Source: Nitrospinaceae bacterium
GTDB lineage: Bacteria; Nitrospinota; Nitrospinia; Nitrospinales; Nitrospinaceae
Assembly: GCA_028278405.1 (NCBI GenBank)
Contig: JANQEK010000014.1
Location: forward strand, 29,033 to 93,032
DNA: 64,000 nt
Reading direction: 5' to 3'
Every line of letters starts with the position of its first letter. Position 1 is the first letter of the stretch. Both the position numbers and the translations under genes were made by a program. The notes below the pieces were generated by a model. The model did no database searches. It was not told the DNA's origin and saw nothing but the letters and a program-made list of their open reading frames with translations. Of this stretch, positions 1-8,257 are shown in pieces.

Positions 1-147
1 CTAGTATCTGAAAACGGATAATTTACGCTCGCTTTCAAAACTCTGGAAGCACAAGGTTAAGCATCAGTTTTAATTGGACTTGTATTTCCAAAAATCAGGC
101 CTTAACCTAAAAACATACCCCATTGTAAATGTATTCCTAACTGTGCC

Positions 148-3084
148 ATGCCTTTCTTTAAAAAAACAGAAAAAGATAGTTCCGCTTCGGGCAATTCTCA
201 AGGCTCAGATTCCCGTGAGACTGGTTTAGCTTCGGAAACAGCAGGAGATCAAAATGATGGAAGCGGACTGAGAAAAAAAAGCGGCGGGAGACGAGTATCG
301 GATCGTCTCAAGCCCCTCCTGGCGAAAGTGGTTTCCGTCGTTTCATCCGATAGCATCAACGAAGCTTTCTTCAATTTGACAGATGGCATGAAGGAGTTTT
401 TCGAATGCGAGTTGCTTGTCATCTACTCCGTCAGTCCTGACAAAACCCAACTTTTTTCCATAAGCTATATTTCTGACGATGTTGTCGAAAAACGTATCAA
501 CGTTTCCAAGGCTAATTTGCCGGGATATGCGTTTAAAACAGGAACTTCGCTCAATATTGTCGATGTCTACGATAAAAAAGAGTTAGCAAAACACCCCGGC
601 TTGGCCCATGATTCCTCATGGGACAAAAAAATCGGAATTAAATCCCGTTCGGTGATTGCCGTTCCCATCTTTCACAAATCCAAAACCATCGGTGTACTTG
701 AAATCATCAACAGCCTGGATTCCACTCCGTTTTCAGAGCAGTTATTGAAGTTGGCGGAAAACCTTTCGGAATCTTTGGGTAGCGCTCTTGAGAAACTGGC
801 CCATGAAGAGGATAAGGAAAAACTTCAAAAAATCGGATTGGCTATTCAAGAAGCGACTGTGATGGAGGATATTTTATTTGACACCACTCTGCCAATGCTT
901 GATTTGTTTGATGCGGATATAGTCAATATTTTTGCAGTGGATAAAAGGCGAAACGAAATTTACTCGAAAATAAAAACACCTTCGGGAATAAAAGAGAGAA
1001 GGGTTCCAATCGATCCCAAAAGTGTTGTTGGATGGGTGGCATTGGAAAAGCGAATGGTTAATATCAATAACGTGAATCTCCCTGAATCTCTGACCAAGTA
1101 TCACCCGGACCTTGTGTACGATAAAACCTGGGACAGGGAAATGGGGGTGGAAACAAAGGCGATGTTATGTTGTCCCATGATTCATGGAAGCAAGCTCATG
1201 GGCGTTCTTCAGGTTGTCAATACTCGGGTGGTGGAGCCGTTCGATTCAAACCATGAAAAGAATATCATTGCGGTTGCCCAGATGCTGGCGATCGCCTTCC
1301 ACAATAACTCCAAATTTGCTAAAGCCAAACCTCATAAATTCAGTTATCTGATTAATCAGGGAATTGTTTCTCCTGAGGAGTTGGAGTCTTCTTTGGTCAA
1401 AGCCAGAAAGGACAAGGTAGACCTGGAGAACGTTCTTTTGCAGGAACGGGGAGTCAAGCGTACCGACCTTGGTAAATCTCTTGAAAGTTATTATGGAATC
1501 CCCTATTTCGGATACAACGACTCTACTCTTCTTCCCAAAAGCTACTTTGAAGGCCTGAACAAAAAGCACTTGATTAAAAACCACTGGGTTCCCATTCATA
1601 AAGATGATGGGTTGGTCGTTGTGTTACTCGATGATCCTTCGGATATGGACAAGGTTCGGAATATCAAGACGACATTTCCCAGGAGGGAAATCCAGTTCAA
1701 GGTGGGTTTGAGAGCAGATATTATCGACTATCTTCTTGCAACTCCCGTAGCAGATGATCCTGGGAAGGACAGCTATCACAGAGAAACAGAAAACGTTTCC
1801 ACACTCCTGGAATCCTTGATCAGTGAAACCCAGGAGAGCGTGGTTGAAATGGCTGAGGAGGAGGATGAGAATGCGATATCTGAAAAGGACAGCTCGATTG
1901 TGCGGTTGGTCAATAAAATTATTCTTGATGCCTATGACAAAGGAATTTCTGATATCCACGTAGAGCCGGGTATGCGGGACGAGGAGATGATGGTCCGGTA
2001 TCGCAAGGAGGGGGAATGTGAAGTAGCTCAGAAAATTCCGAATATATACAGGCGGGCTTTTGTATCCCGTATCAAAATCATGGCCAAGCTGGATATTGCG
2101 GAGAGACGTATTCCTCAAGATGGAAAGATCATGATGAAATACGGCAACCGGCAAATAGAACTTCGTGTGGCTACCTGTCCGACGGTTGGGGGCAACGAGG
2201 ATGTGGTTATGCGTATTTTGGCGGCCAGCAAGCCTATGTTGATTGACGAATTAGATCTATCGGAACGGGATGTAAAGTTAATGAAAGCTAACGTGAAGAA
2301 ACCTTATGGTCTTATTCTTGTTGTGGGTCCGACCGGCTCGGGTAAAACGACCACACTGCATTCGACATTGGGTTTCATCAATACTCCCAAAAAGAAGATC
2401 TGGACGGCCGAGGATCCGGTGGAAATTACCCAGCGCGGTCTCCGCCAGGTTCAAATGCACAACAAAATTGGCCTGGATTTTGCGCGTGCCTTACGTTCTT
2501 TTTTGAGAGGTGATCCCGATATCATCATGGTAGGTGAAATTCGTGATGTGGAAACTTGTTCCATTGCTCTGGAAGCTTCTCTGACCGGGCATCTGGTTTT
2601 GAGTACCCTGCATACCAATTCAGCTCCTGAAACAATTACCCGATTGATCGATATGGGGATGAATCCAATCAATTTTGCGGATGCGTTGAATTTGATCGTT
2701 GCCCAGCGGTTGGTTAAAACATTGTGCAAACATTGCAAGCAGGAATATCATCCATCGCGCGAAGAGTACGATATGCTGGCAAGCGAATATGGTTATGCTG
2801 AATTTCAGAAGTTGGGCGTGGAATATGACGAAAGCTTCAAGCTTTACAGGCCTGTCGGATGCAAGGAATGCGGTAAGAGCGGCTATTTGGGACGTATGGG
2901 TTTGTATGAATTATTGGAAGGGACTCCGAAGATCAAGCGGTTGATTATGCAGATGGCGCTGGTCGAGGAAGTTCAGGCACAAGCCCTGGAAGATGGCATG
3001 ACTACTTTAAAACAGGACGGCATTCAGAAAATCCTTAAGGGAGAATGCGACTTCAAGCAGGTCTCAGCTGTGTGCGTGGTGTAA
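148..3084 (+). CDS. Type IV pilus/type II secretion assembly ATPase with tandem GAF domains (PilB/GspE-like)
   Basis: Hexameric secretion ATPase that would power pilus extension or type II secretion at the cytoplasmic face of the inner membrane. The 978 residues exceed the roughly 570 of ordinary PilB because two GAF sensor domains come first, at about residues 70-215 and 230-385. Both carry the same W-D-(K/R)-x-(I/M)-G block followed by a P-(I/M) strand, which suggests an internal duplication. A MshEN-type N-domain follows (about 400-520), then the T2SSE ATPase (about 600-975). The ATPase has Walker A GPTGSGKTT near residue 730, an Asp box, the Walker B region with GEIRD, the His-box STLHTNSAP, and two CxxC pairs near residues 860 and 905 typical of the zinc module. 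The ATG start lacks a strong Shine-Dalgarno. Domain order is read directly from the sequence; the ligand of the GAF domains is unknown. The next gene is a receiver protein on the same strand. Confidence 0.93.
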   Translation: MPFFKKTEKDSSASGNSQGSDSRETGLASETAGDQNDGSGLRKKSGGRRVSDRLKPLLAKVVSVVSSDSINEAFFNLTDGMKEFFECELLVIYSVSPDKTQLFSISYISDDVVEKRINVSKANLPGYAFKTGTSLNIVDVYDKKELAKHPGLAHDSSWDKKIGIKSRSVIAVPIFHKSKTIGVLEIINSLDSTPFSEQLLKLAENLSESLGSALEKLAHEEDKEKLQKIGLAIQEATVMEDILFDTTLPMLDLFDADIVNIFAVDKRRNEIYSKIKTPSGIKERRVPIDPKSVVGWVALEKRMVNINNVNLPESLTKYHPDLVYDKTWDREMGVETKAMLCCPMIHGSKLMGVLQVVNTRVVEPFDSNHEKNIIAVAQMLAIAFHNNSKFAKAKPHKFSYLINQGIVSPEELESSLVKARKDKVDLENVLLQERGVKRTDLGKSLESYYGIPYFGYNDSTLLPKSYFEGLNKKHLIKNHWVPIHKDDGLVVVLLDDPSDMDKVRNIKTTFPRREIQFKVGLRADIIDYLLATPVADDPGKDSYHRETENVSTLLESLISETQESVVEMAEEEDENAISEKDSSIVRLVNKIILDAYDKGISDIHVEPGMRDEEMMVRYRKEGECEVAQKIPNIYRRAFVSRIKIMAKLDIAERRIPQDGKIMMKYGNRQIELRVATCPTVGGNEDVVMRILAASKPMLIDELDLSERDVKLMKANVKKPYGLILVVGPTGSGKTTTLHSTLGFINTPKKKIWTAEDPVEITQRGLRQVQMHNKIGLDFARALRSFLRGDPDIIMVGEIRDVETCSIALEASLTGHLVLSTLHTNSAPETITRLIDMGMNPINFADALNLIVAQRLVKTLCKHCKQEYHPSREEYDMLASEYGYAEFQKLGVEYDESFKLYRPVGCKECGKSGYLGRMGLYELLEGTPKIKRLIMQMALVEEVQAQALEDGMTTLKQDGIQKILKGECDFKQVSAVCVV

Positions 3085-3147
3085 GCTTCAGGTAAGTTAC
3101 CTCTAGAGATAGTATCCTTTTTCTCCTGATGCCGGTTAAAAACCAAA

Positions 3148-4197
3148 TTGGATCAGACCAAAGAAAAGACCAAGTACAAAATTCTGGTGGTCGACGATGA
3201 AAAGAAAGTTCTAATCGTCGCACGCAAGATTTTAAGATCTGCCGGATATGACGTGGAGGTTTGCCTCAACCCCGAAGAAGCGGCTGAAATTGTGGCCAAT
3301 CGGGGGCCCGTGGCGGTATTGTTTTCTGATGACCGGATGCCGGGTATGCGCGGTACGGAATTATTGGAGCAGGTGAAACGTGTTTCTCCCTCTACAGTCC
3401 GGGTTTTGACAACTGCATTTTACGACCGGCAACTTATTGAGGATATCGTTAATAAAGGAGAGGCCTTCCGCTTTGTTAAAAAACCGATTGACTTCAACAA
3501 GGTTCTCAAAATTATTCGGGAATGTGTTGACCAGTATGAGATCAACAAAAAATCCCAGGGACTTCAGGATTCTATTAAAAGCCTCTCCCAGGAAAACCAG
3601 GCACTGAAGGGTGAGACGGATAATCTGTCTCAAAAAATCAGCAAGCTGAAAAAAAAGATTACGATGGCAACGGCTTTCGTCATCCTGCTTGTAGGCGCTG
3701 CAGCAGCGTATAATTTTTATGGAGAATTTCAACGCCAGGAGATTCTCAAGGAAACCAGCGTCACCTTGGGTGATTGGATCGTCTACGATAATGATACGGC
3801 TTTGGACTCGGTCAACCGCCTGATGTGGATGACCCAGGATTTTCGGATCCTTGAGAGGAGATATCCCGCCTCGTGGGAAGAAGCCCGCGATTGGGTACAT
3901 CTGATGAATGCCAAACGGTTTGGGGGATACCGTGACTGGCGAGTACCGACCATTCAGGAATACAAGCTGACGTTTGATCCCGACCGGACGCGGCTGGCCT
4001 TCGACAAAAACAAGGATTATCCAGTGGGTTACCCCAAGGCGTTCCAGGATGGTGGAGGATATGGGTTTTGGTCCATCGATGAGGTGAAGGACGATTCTGC
4101 TAAATATTTCTTTTTTGCCGGGGGGTACGATAAAACGGCTTCAAAGGATTACAGCAGTCCTACCATGAGTGTCCGCCTGGTTCGAACCGTCAAGTAG
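3148..4197 (+). CDS. Membrane protein with N-terminal receiver domain and C-terminal DUF1566 (Lcl-type) domain
   Basis: 349 residues. Residues 10-125 are a CheY-like receiver with the acidic pair D16/D17, phosphoacceptor D61 in the motif S-D-D-R-M-P, threonines near 88 and K111. A coiled coil follows (about 135-172), then one membrane span (about 173-190) and a C-terminal segment ending in a DUF1566/Lcl-type pattern (W-x3-LMWM, GGYRDWRVPT, GYGFWSID, SVRLVR). Topology should place the receiver in the cytoplasm and DUF1566 outside the inner membrane. The start is a TTG; no ATG is available upstream in frame and no clear ribosome site is visible. It lies 63 bp after the GAF-PilB gene, so co-transcription is plausible. 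The short gap holds the palindrome AGGTAAGTTACCT (3090-3102). The role is unknown; a signalling link to the pilus motor is inference. Confidence 0.85.
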   Translation: MDQTKEKTKYKILVVDDEKKVLIVARKILRSAGYDVEVCLNPEEAAEIVANRGPVAVLFSDDRMPGMRGTELLEQVKRVSPSTVRVLTTAFYDRQLIEDIVNKGEAFRFVKKPIDFNKVLKIIRECVDQYEINKKSQGLQDSIKSLSQENQALKGETDNLSQKISKLKKKITMATAFVILLVGAAAAYNFYGEFQRQEILKETSVTLGDWIVYDNDTALDSVNRLMWMTQDFRILERRYPASWEEARDWVHLMNAKRFGGYRDWRVPTIQEYKLTFDPDRTRLAFDKNKDYPVGYPKAFQDGGGYGFWSIDEVKDDSAKYFFFAGGYDKTASKDYSSPTMSVRLVRTVK

Positions 4198-4975
4198 TTC
4201 TTCCGGAGTGCTTCAAGTGAGTCTTGATCATGGACGCAAGATGACCGCTTTCCACCATTTCCCTAACTTTGAAAACCGCTTCCGGAGTGAAATCCTTTTT
4301 CTGAAACAATTTTCCCTTTCTTTCCAGAGGCAACACCTCGCATTGATCTTTGAACCACTTGTGAACAACCTGTATTGTCAGATCCACGCCCAGAATCAGT
4401 GATTTCCCCATCAGACTTTGCTCTGTATCGTTTTCTTCGATTTCTATGGTTTTCTGCGCCAGGATTTCGCCGGTGTCGATGCCGGCATCGATTTTTAAGA
4501 GAGTCGCGCCCAGGCAATCCAGCTTGCCTTCATAAATCGGCCAGAAATTGCAGGATGAGCCTCGGTACTTTCCGGATAGTCCGATGTGAAGATTCAGTAT
4601 CTGGTTAGCAAAACGGTTCATAATGTTTTGGCCGACCAAACTGGTTCCAAACAAAACAATAAGATCCGGCTGCAGAGCCTCAAGGGCTTTCAGGGTATGG
4701 GTGGAATTTAGCTGGCCTGAAGCAATGGGTATGCTCTTGGGCAGGTTTTTCGGTGCTTGCAGCTTCGAGGGTGCAAAATGGTTTTCTTCATATTCCCTTC
4801 TTCGCCGGAAAAACCACTCCCAGGCTTCCTGGTGTTCTTTAAAAGGGGAGGTGAAGTCGGGGTAGGTCACCTCTTCAACGAACACGCACTCGACAGGAAA
4901 TTCCCGGCTCAAACAATTAACAAAGTACTGATGATTCAGGTCCGGCCCAGTGATAAGAACAATTTTTGATTTCAT
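4190..4975 (-). CDS. Formyltransferase-domain protein (methionyl-tRNA formyltransferase fold)
   Basis: About 261 residues with a Rossmann-type formyl transferase domain: N-terminal KIVLITG strand, central N-L-H near residue 135 and the later D-A-G-I-D-T-G-E-I loop that normally carries the catalytic Asp. The usual G-V-T-x-H is changed to G-A-T-L-L. It lacks the C-terminal tRNA-binding domain of Fmt and is shorter than Fmt (about 310), so a sugar or small-molecule formyltransferase, or another N10-formyl-THF enzyme, is more likely than initiator-tRNA formylation. I chose ATG at 4975, which has GAGAG just upstream and starts directly at the first beta strand. A TTG at 5014 would extend it 13 residues into the preceding gene. 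It is the last gene of a minus-strand run with the DJ-1-like and rhodanese genes. It converges on the DUF1566 gene with an 8-bp overlap. Confidence 0.75.
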   Translation of the reverse strand: MKSKIVLITGPDLNHQYFVNCLSREFPVECVFVEEVTYPDFTSPFKEHQEAWEWFFRRRREYEENHFAPSKLQAPKNLPKSIPIASGQLNSTHTLKALEALQPDLIVLFGTSLVGQNIMNRFANQILNLHIGLSGKYRGSSCNFWPIYEGKLDCLGATLLKIDAGIDTGEILAQKTIEIEENDTEQSLMGKSLILGVDLTIQVVHKWFKDQCEVLPLERKGKLFQKKDFTPEAVFKVREMVESGHLASMIKTHLKHSGRTT

Positions 4976-4994
4976 GAGGGACTCTCGAATCGTG

Positions 4995-5534
4995 TTACTC
5001 AAGCTCTCTTGCAATTGTCCGGGCGAATTCCGCGGCAGCTTCCGGTCCCGACGCGGTGATCACTTTTCCGTCTTGAACCACGGGGGAAGGAGAACGTGTC
5101 AAGCCGGCGGTATCCAGCTCCGATAAAAACCCTTCATCCTGTGGCCCGGCGGCCTCGTCGGATAAAAGGGAAGCGCGGGACAGTACAGCCACACCCAATC
5201 CAATGGCGCCGATGATCCGCTCCGCTCGAAAATGATCCGTCAGGATTTGAGGAAGTATGGTGTCTTCCCAAAGGGAGTTGGGTGCGCCCTTACCACCCAT
5301 AACAAGGACAGCATCATATTTTCCGGGAATGCCTTGCTGTTTGTCCCAGTCGACCAGCATGCCGTCGGGAGTATATCGGGTTTTGTTCATTCCCACAGCT
5401 TCCTGTCCAGACTTGGAAAGAACGACAGTTCGCAGGCCTGCGGTTTTGAATACCTCCAGCGTATCAAACAACTCCTGCTCCTGAAACTGGCTTTTAGGGA
5501 TGACAATTAGAATGTTTTTTGATTTAAGCGCCAC
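4995..5534 (-). CDS. DJ-1/PfpI family protein lacking the nucleophile cysteine
   Basis: 179 residues with the class I glutamine amidotransferase-like fold of DJ-1/PfpI proteins: N-terminal ILIVIP strand, an E-L-F-D-T-L-E-V-F helix carrying the glutamate that usually partners the cysteine, A-V-L-V-M-G-G-K-G-A-P, and the nucleophile elbow. In the elbow, family members have A-I-C-x-G. Here it reads A-I-G-L-G, so glycine (codon at 5199-5201) stands where Cys106 of DJ-1 sits. Protease, deglycase or chaperone activities that depend on this cysteine are therefore not expected. The fold may serve binding only. It lies between the rhodanese and formyltransferase-like genes on the same strand with short gaps, an apparent operon. 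Confidence 0.85.
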   Translation of the reverse strand: MALKSKNILIVIPKSQFQEQELFDTLEVFKTAGLRTVVLSKSGQEAVGMNKTRYTPDGMLVDWDKQQGIPGKYDAVLVMGGKGAPNSLWEDTILPQILTDHFRAERIIGAIGLGVAVLSRASLLSDEAAGPQDEGFLSELDTAGLTRSPSPVVQDGKVITASGPEAAAEFARTIARELE

Positions 5535-5549
5535 AGTAAGGGAGGAAGG

Positions 5550-5864
5550 TTATTGTTCGGAGGGGTAATTCTGCTGCCAGGCTTCGAATCCTCCCATCAT
5601 GCTATGAACGTCCTTAAATCCTTTGGACATCAAGTAGCCTGCGGCGCCCTGGCTGGAGATGCCGTGGTAGCAGCACACCACCAGGGTTTTTTCCTTGTCC
5701 AATTGCCCGATTATTTCTTCAATGTTTTCCTCGGTCAGCGAAAGGGCGGATGGGATATGCCCCATTGCGAACGAGGCCGAGTCACGGATATCGACAATCG
5801 TTGCGGACCCCTCTTCAAGGAACTCATTTACTTTATGGACATCTATCTGGCTGATGTTCGGCAT
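5550..5864 (-). CDS. Single-domain rhodanese-like sulfurtransferase
   Basis: 104 residues, the size of GlpE. The substrate loop is C-C-Y-H-G-I-S-S: the second Cys is the persulfide-bearing residue of the rhodanese active site, in the C-Y-H-G-x-x-S form common in GlpE-like proteins. V-D-I-R-D and G-H-I-P-S-A are the family's other signatures, and the C-terminal G-G-F-E-A-W is typical. Expected role: cytoplasmic sulfur transfer to thiophilic acceptors. It is the first gene of the minus-strand run rhodanese/DJ-1-like/formyltransferase-like. Its upstream region is shared with the divergent pentapeptide-repeat gene and contains a 19-bp palindrome. Confidence 0.9.
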   Translation of the reverse strand: MPNISQIDVHKVNEFLEEGSATIVDIRDSASFAMGHIPSALSLTEENIEEIIGQLDKEKTLVVCCYHGISSQGAAGYLMSKGFKDVHSMMGGFEAWQQNYPSEQ

Positions 5865-5968
5865 AGAAAAGTCTCCGTGCTCTGGAATATGGGAAATACT
5901 GCTGTTTTTTGATGATTCGGGCGCAGAGAAGCAGAAAATTGAAAAAATGGCACATTCAAAGTTCTATG

Positions 5969-5987
5969 CATATCAAATTTTGATATG
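5969..5987. promoter_or_regulatory. Perfect 19-bp palindrome, candidate operator
   Basis: CATATCAAA and TTTGATATG are exact reverse complements separated by one T. The site lies in the 224-bp divergent region between the rhodanese gene (starts 5864, leftward) and the pentapeptide-repeat gene (starts 6089, rightward). A perfect 9-bp dyad in a divergent promoter region is typical of a dimeric regulator's site. The core ATCAA-N3-TTGAT is the reverse arrangement of the FNR site, so I do not call it FNR. No regulator gene is adjacent. Confidence 0.5.
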
Positions 5988-6088
5988 ATTGAAAACCTCA
6001 AACTGAGATTCAGGTGATATTTAAATCAAACTAAAACTTGCCGGTTCGCTCAAGGCGGCCGGGCATGTGATTTGGGAGATAAAGGGTA

Positions 6089-6607
6089 ATGGCAAATGCA
6101 CAACATGTAGAGTTGATTAAAAAGGGATCTGAAGCGTGGAATCAATGGCGTGAACAAAATCCGGATGAGCCAATTGATTTATCTGAAGCCGACCTGCGGG
6201 GAACCGCTCTTACCAAGGTCAACCTCAATCAAGCCAACCTCAAGCAGGCCAAACTGCAGTTTTCCAATATGTCCGGAGCCTTATTGGAAGGCGCCAACCT
6301 GGAATCGGCTCGTTTGCAGGAGGTGAACCTTCAGGGCGCACAATTAGAGAACGCCAACCTTAAAAAATGCAATCTCATGGAGTCCAATCTTCAAAATACG
6401 AATCTGCAAAACGCGGATGTGCAATCAGCTCAATTCAATGAAGATGTGATGTTCGGGAAGACCAATCTGAAGGGTGCCAACCTGACCGATGCTTCGGGGT
6501 TGAGTGTGATGCAGATCCAAATTTCCCAAGTGGATAAAGATACCCAACTTCCGGAATACCTGAGCGACGATATGGAGGACGAAGACTTTCTCAATAGCAT
6601 GATCTGA
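6089..6607 (+). CDS. Pentapeptide-repeat protein
   Basis: 172 residues. Residues 30-145 are built of A-(D/N)-L-x-x pentapeptide repeats (ADLRG, ANLKQ, ANLES, ANLKK, TNLKG, ANLTD and others), which fold as a right-handed quadrilateral beta helix. There is no signal peptide or membrane span, so the protein is probably cytoplasmic. The N-terminal 25 residues (A-W-N-Q-W-R-E-Q-N-P) form a helix cap often seen in this class; the C-terminal tail is acidic. Some family members mimic DNA and protect gyrase, but nothing here shows that role. An AAAGGGTAA stretch precedes the ATG as a weak ribosome site. Confidence 0.9.
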   Translation: MANAQHVELIKKGSEAWNQWREQNPDEPIDLSEADLRGTALTKVNLNQANLKQAKLQFSNMSGALLEGANLESARLQEVNLQGAQLENANLKKCNLMESNLQNTNLQNADVQSAQFNEDVMFGKTNLKGANLTDASGLSVMQIQISQVDKDTQLPEYLSDDMEDEDFLNSMI

Positions 6608-6782
6608 TCCCGCCGGGAGTTCACCCAATTCCGCATTTATGAATAGTTTTCGTTTCTCTATCGAACTTTCCTTCCTTATTTCCGAATCCCATCCTTCCTT
6701 CAAATTTCGCGTGAAATTTTGAAATAGCCTTTATACTAAAAAACGGGGCGGAGCGAATTTTTCATGCATGTATGGAGGAGCT

Positions 6783-7616
6783 ATGGAAAGAGGAATAGGC
6801 AGGCTGATTTCCGGACTGACCAGCCTCGGGGCTTTGGCGATTGTCACTTTCTTGATGTATACCAACCCCTATACGCCGGAAGGACACGAAGGCTATGTTT
6901 TTGAACAACCGCGAGTGTGGGGCAACGGTGGATTTCAGGGGGCCGTTCGTGGTCCGGGCAATTATGGATTCGCCATCTGGAGGAACCGTGCCATTAATGT
7001 GGATTTCCGTCCTCATACCATCAACGAAGATTTTAAAATACTGGCGCGTGACGATCTGAACGTGTCATTCCGCTTCCAAGGAGTGTTTAAAGTCAACGAG
7101 GGCACAATTCAGGAAGTGGTGGAAAAATATGGTGGCCGGGTCTGGTACCAACGGTTTGTCAAGGAACCGTTCCGTTCGTTTGTAAGAGATTCCGTTCAGA
7201 TCTATGATTCCCGTGAAATTAAAACCAAACGGGAAGTCATCGCCGCGCAGGTTCAATCCAAACTTATGCAACACCTGCAGGGAACGCCGTTTGTATTAGT
7301 CAAGCTAGTAGTCGGTAATATCGATTACCCTAAAGCTGTTGCTGAAGCGGTGGAGAAAAAGCTAGCGGCGGAGCAGGAATTAGAAAAAAAGGCGATTGAA
7401 AAGAGGATCGCCATGAAAAACGCAGAAATACGAGTTGAAGAAGCCAAAGGGATCGCGCGGGCGCAAAAAATCATCAATGCCACGCTGACAAAAAATTATT
7501 TGCAGCACGAAGCGATCAACGCTCAACTCAAAATGGCGGATTCCCCCAACCACACCACGGTGTATATCCCGTCCGGGACGAATGGGATTCCTCTGGTTTA
7601 TGACTCCAGAAAATAA
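6783..7616 (+). CDS. SPFH/Band 7 domain membrane protein (prohibitin/stomatin-like)
   Basis: 277 residues. One N-terminal membrane span (about 8-25) is followed by an SPFH domain (about 35-190) and a charged helical segment (about 190-250, rich in E, K, A) that would oligomerise as a coiled coil. Such proteins form large membrane rings that organise microdomains or shield proteases; the local partner is not visible. I chose the ATG at 6783 because GGAGG at 6774-6778 lies at ideal distance. An upstream ATG at 6768 lacks a ribosome site. A bPH2-domain gene follows 26 bp later. Confidence 0.88.
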   Translation: MERGIGRLISGLTSLGALAIVTFLMYTNPYTPEGHEGYVFEQPRVWGNGGFQGAVRGPGNYGFAIWRNRAINVDFRPHTINEDFKILARDDLNVSFRFQGVFKVNEGTIQEVVEKYGGRVWYQRFVKEPFRSFVRDSVQIYDSREIKTKREVIAAQVQSKLMQHLQGTPFVLVKLVVGNIDYPKAVAEAVEKKLAAEQELEKKAIEKRIAMKNAEIRVEEAKGIARAQKIINATLTKNYLQHEAINAQLKMADSPNHTTVYIPSGTNGIPLVYDSRK

Positions 7617-7642
7617 CAACTGAAGATAAGGGTACCCGGTCT

Positions 7643-8122
7643 ATGAGTTATATCCACAAAAGTTTGCTGGACGGCGAAGAAATAGTTTATCTGACCCGGC
7701 GCCATAAAATTGTTTTTACCTTGCCGGTGATCTGGTTGCTGATAGCGGCCGCTCTTTTCGGGATCAAGTGGTTCTTTGTGTTCCGGCCCGAAGTCAATTT
7801 TGCGCTGATGATTTTCAGCGGTATCTTCCTGACGGCGGCCCTTATCCATGCCCTCATTATATGGATCAATTATCTGTGCGCCGAGTTCGGGATCACCAAC
7901 CAGCGGGTGATTGTCAAGGAAGGTTTCCTGAAGCGAAAAACCATTGAAGTATTTTTAAAAAGCGTGGAAAGCGTCCAGGTGGACCAAAGCATCTGGGGGC
8001 GAATTTTAAACTTTGGAACCATCATCGTCTCCGGCACCGGAGGTGTCAGCGATCCCTTCAATATGATTCGCAATCCGCTGGATTTCAAAAAACAGGTTCA
8101 GCAACGCCTCGCTCATATTTAA
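7643..8122 (+). CDS. bPH2 (DUF304) domain membrane protein
   Basis: 159 residues. Two membrane helices (about 25-47 and 53-76) are followed by a bacterial PH-like domain with the family signature F-G-I-T-N-Q-R-V-I-V-K-E-G-F, then a K-S-V-E-S-V-Q-V-D-Q-S strand, G-R-I-L-N-F-G-T-I-I-V-S-G-T-G and P-x-x-F-K. The domain should face the cytoplasm beneath the inner membrane. Family function is poorly known. Adjacency to the SPFH gene suggests one transcription unit concerned with membrane organisation. Confidence 0.88.
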   Translation: MSYIHKSLLDGEEIVYLTRRHKIVFTLPVIWLLIAAALFGIKWFFVFRPEVNFALMIFSGIFLTAALIHALIIWINYLCAEFGITNQRVIVKEGFLKRKTIEVFLKSVESVQVDQSIWGRILNFGTIIVSGTGGVSDPFNMIRNPLDFKKQVQQRLAHI

Positions 8123-8257
8123 CCCACCCATGGCAAAAAAAGAATTTGTTTGCCTTAACGTTCAGTAGCAAAAATTGGCAATTTCCGTAAAGTGAGCCAT
8201 ATTTATTAGAGAAATGTTTTGAGAGTATTGTGCTGCTGATTATAAGGAGGAATAAAA

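Noticed and set aside
1..147. Region before the first gene
   Set aside because: No gene, convincing promoter or repeat could be supported.
5969..5987. FNR site interpretation of the palindrome
   Set aside because: FNR binds TTGAT-N4-ATCAA; here the halves are in the inverse order with three bases between.
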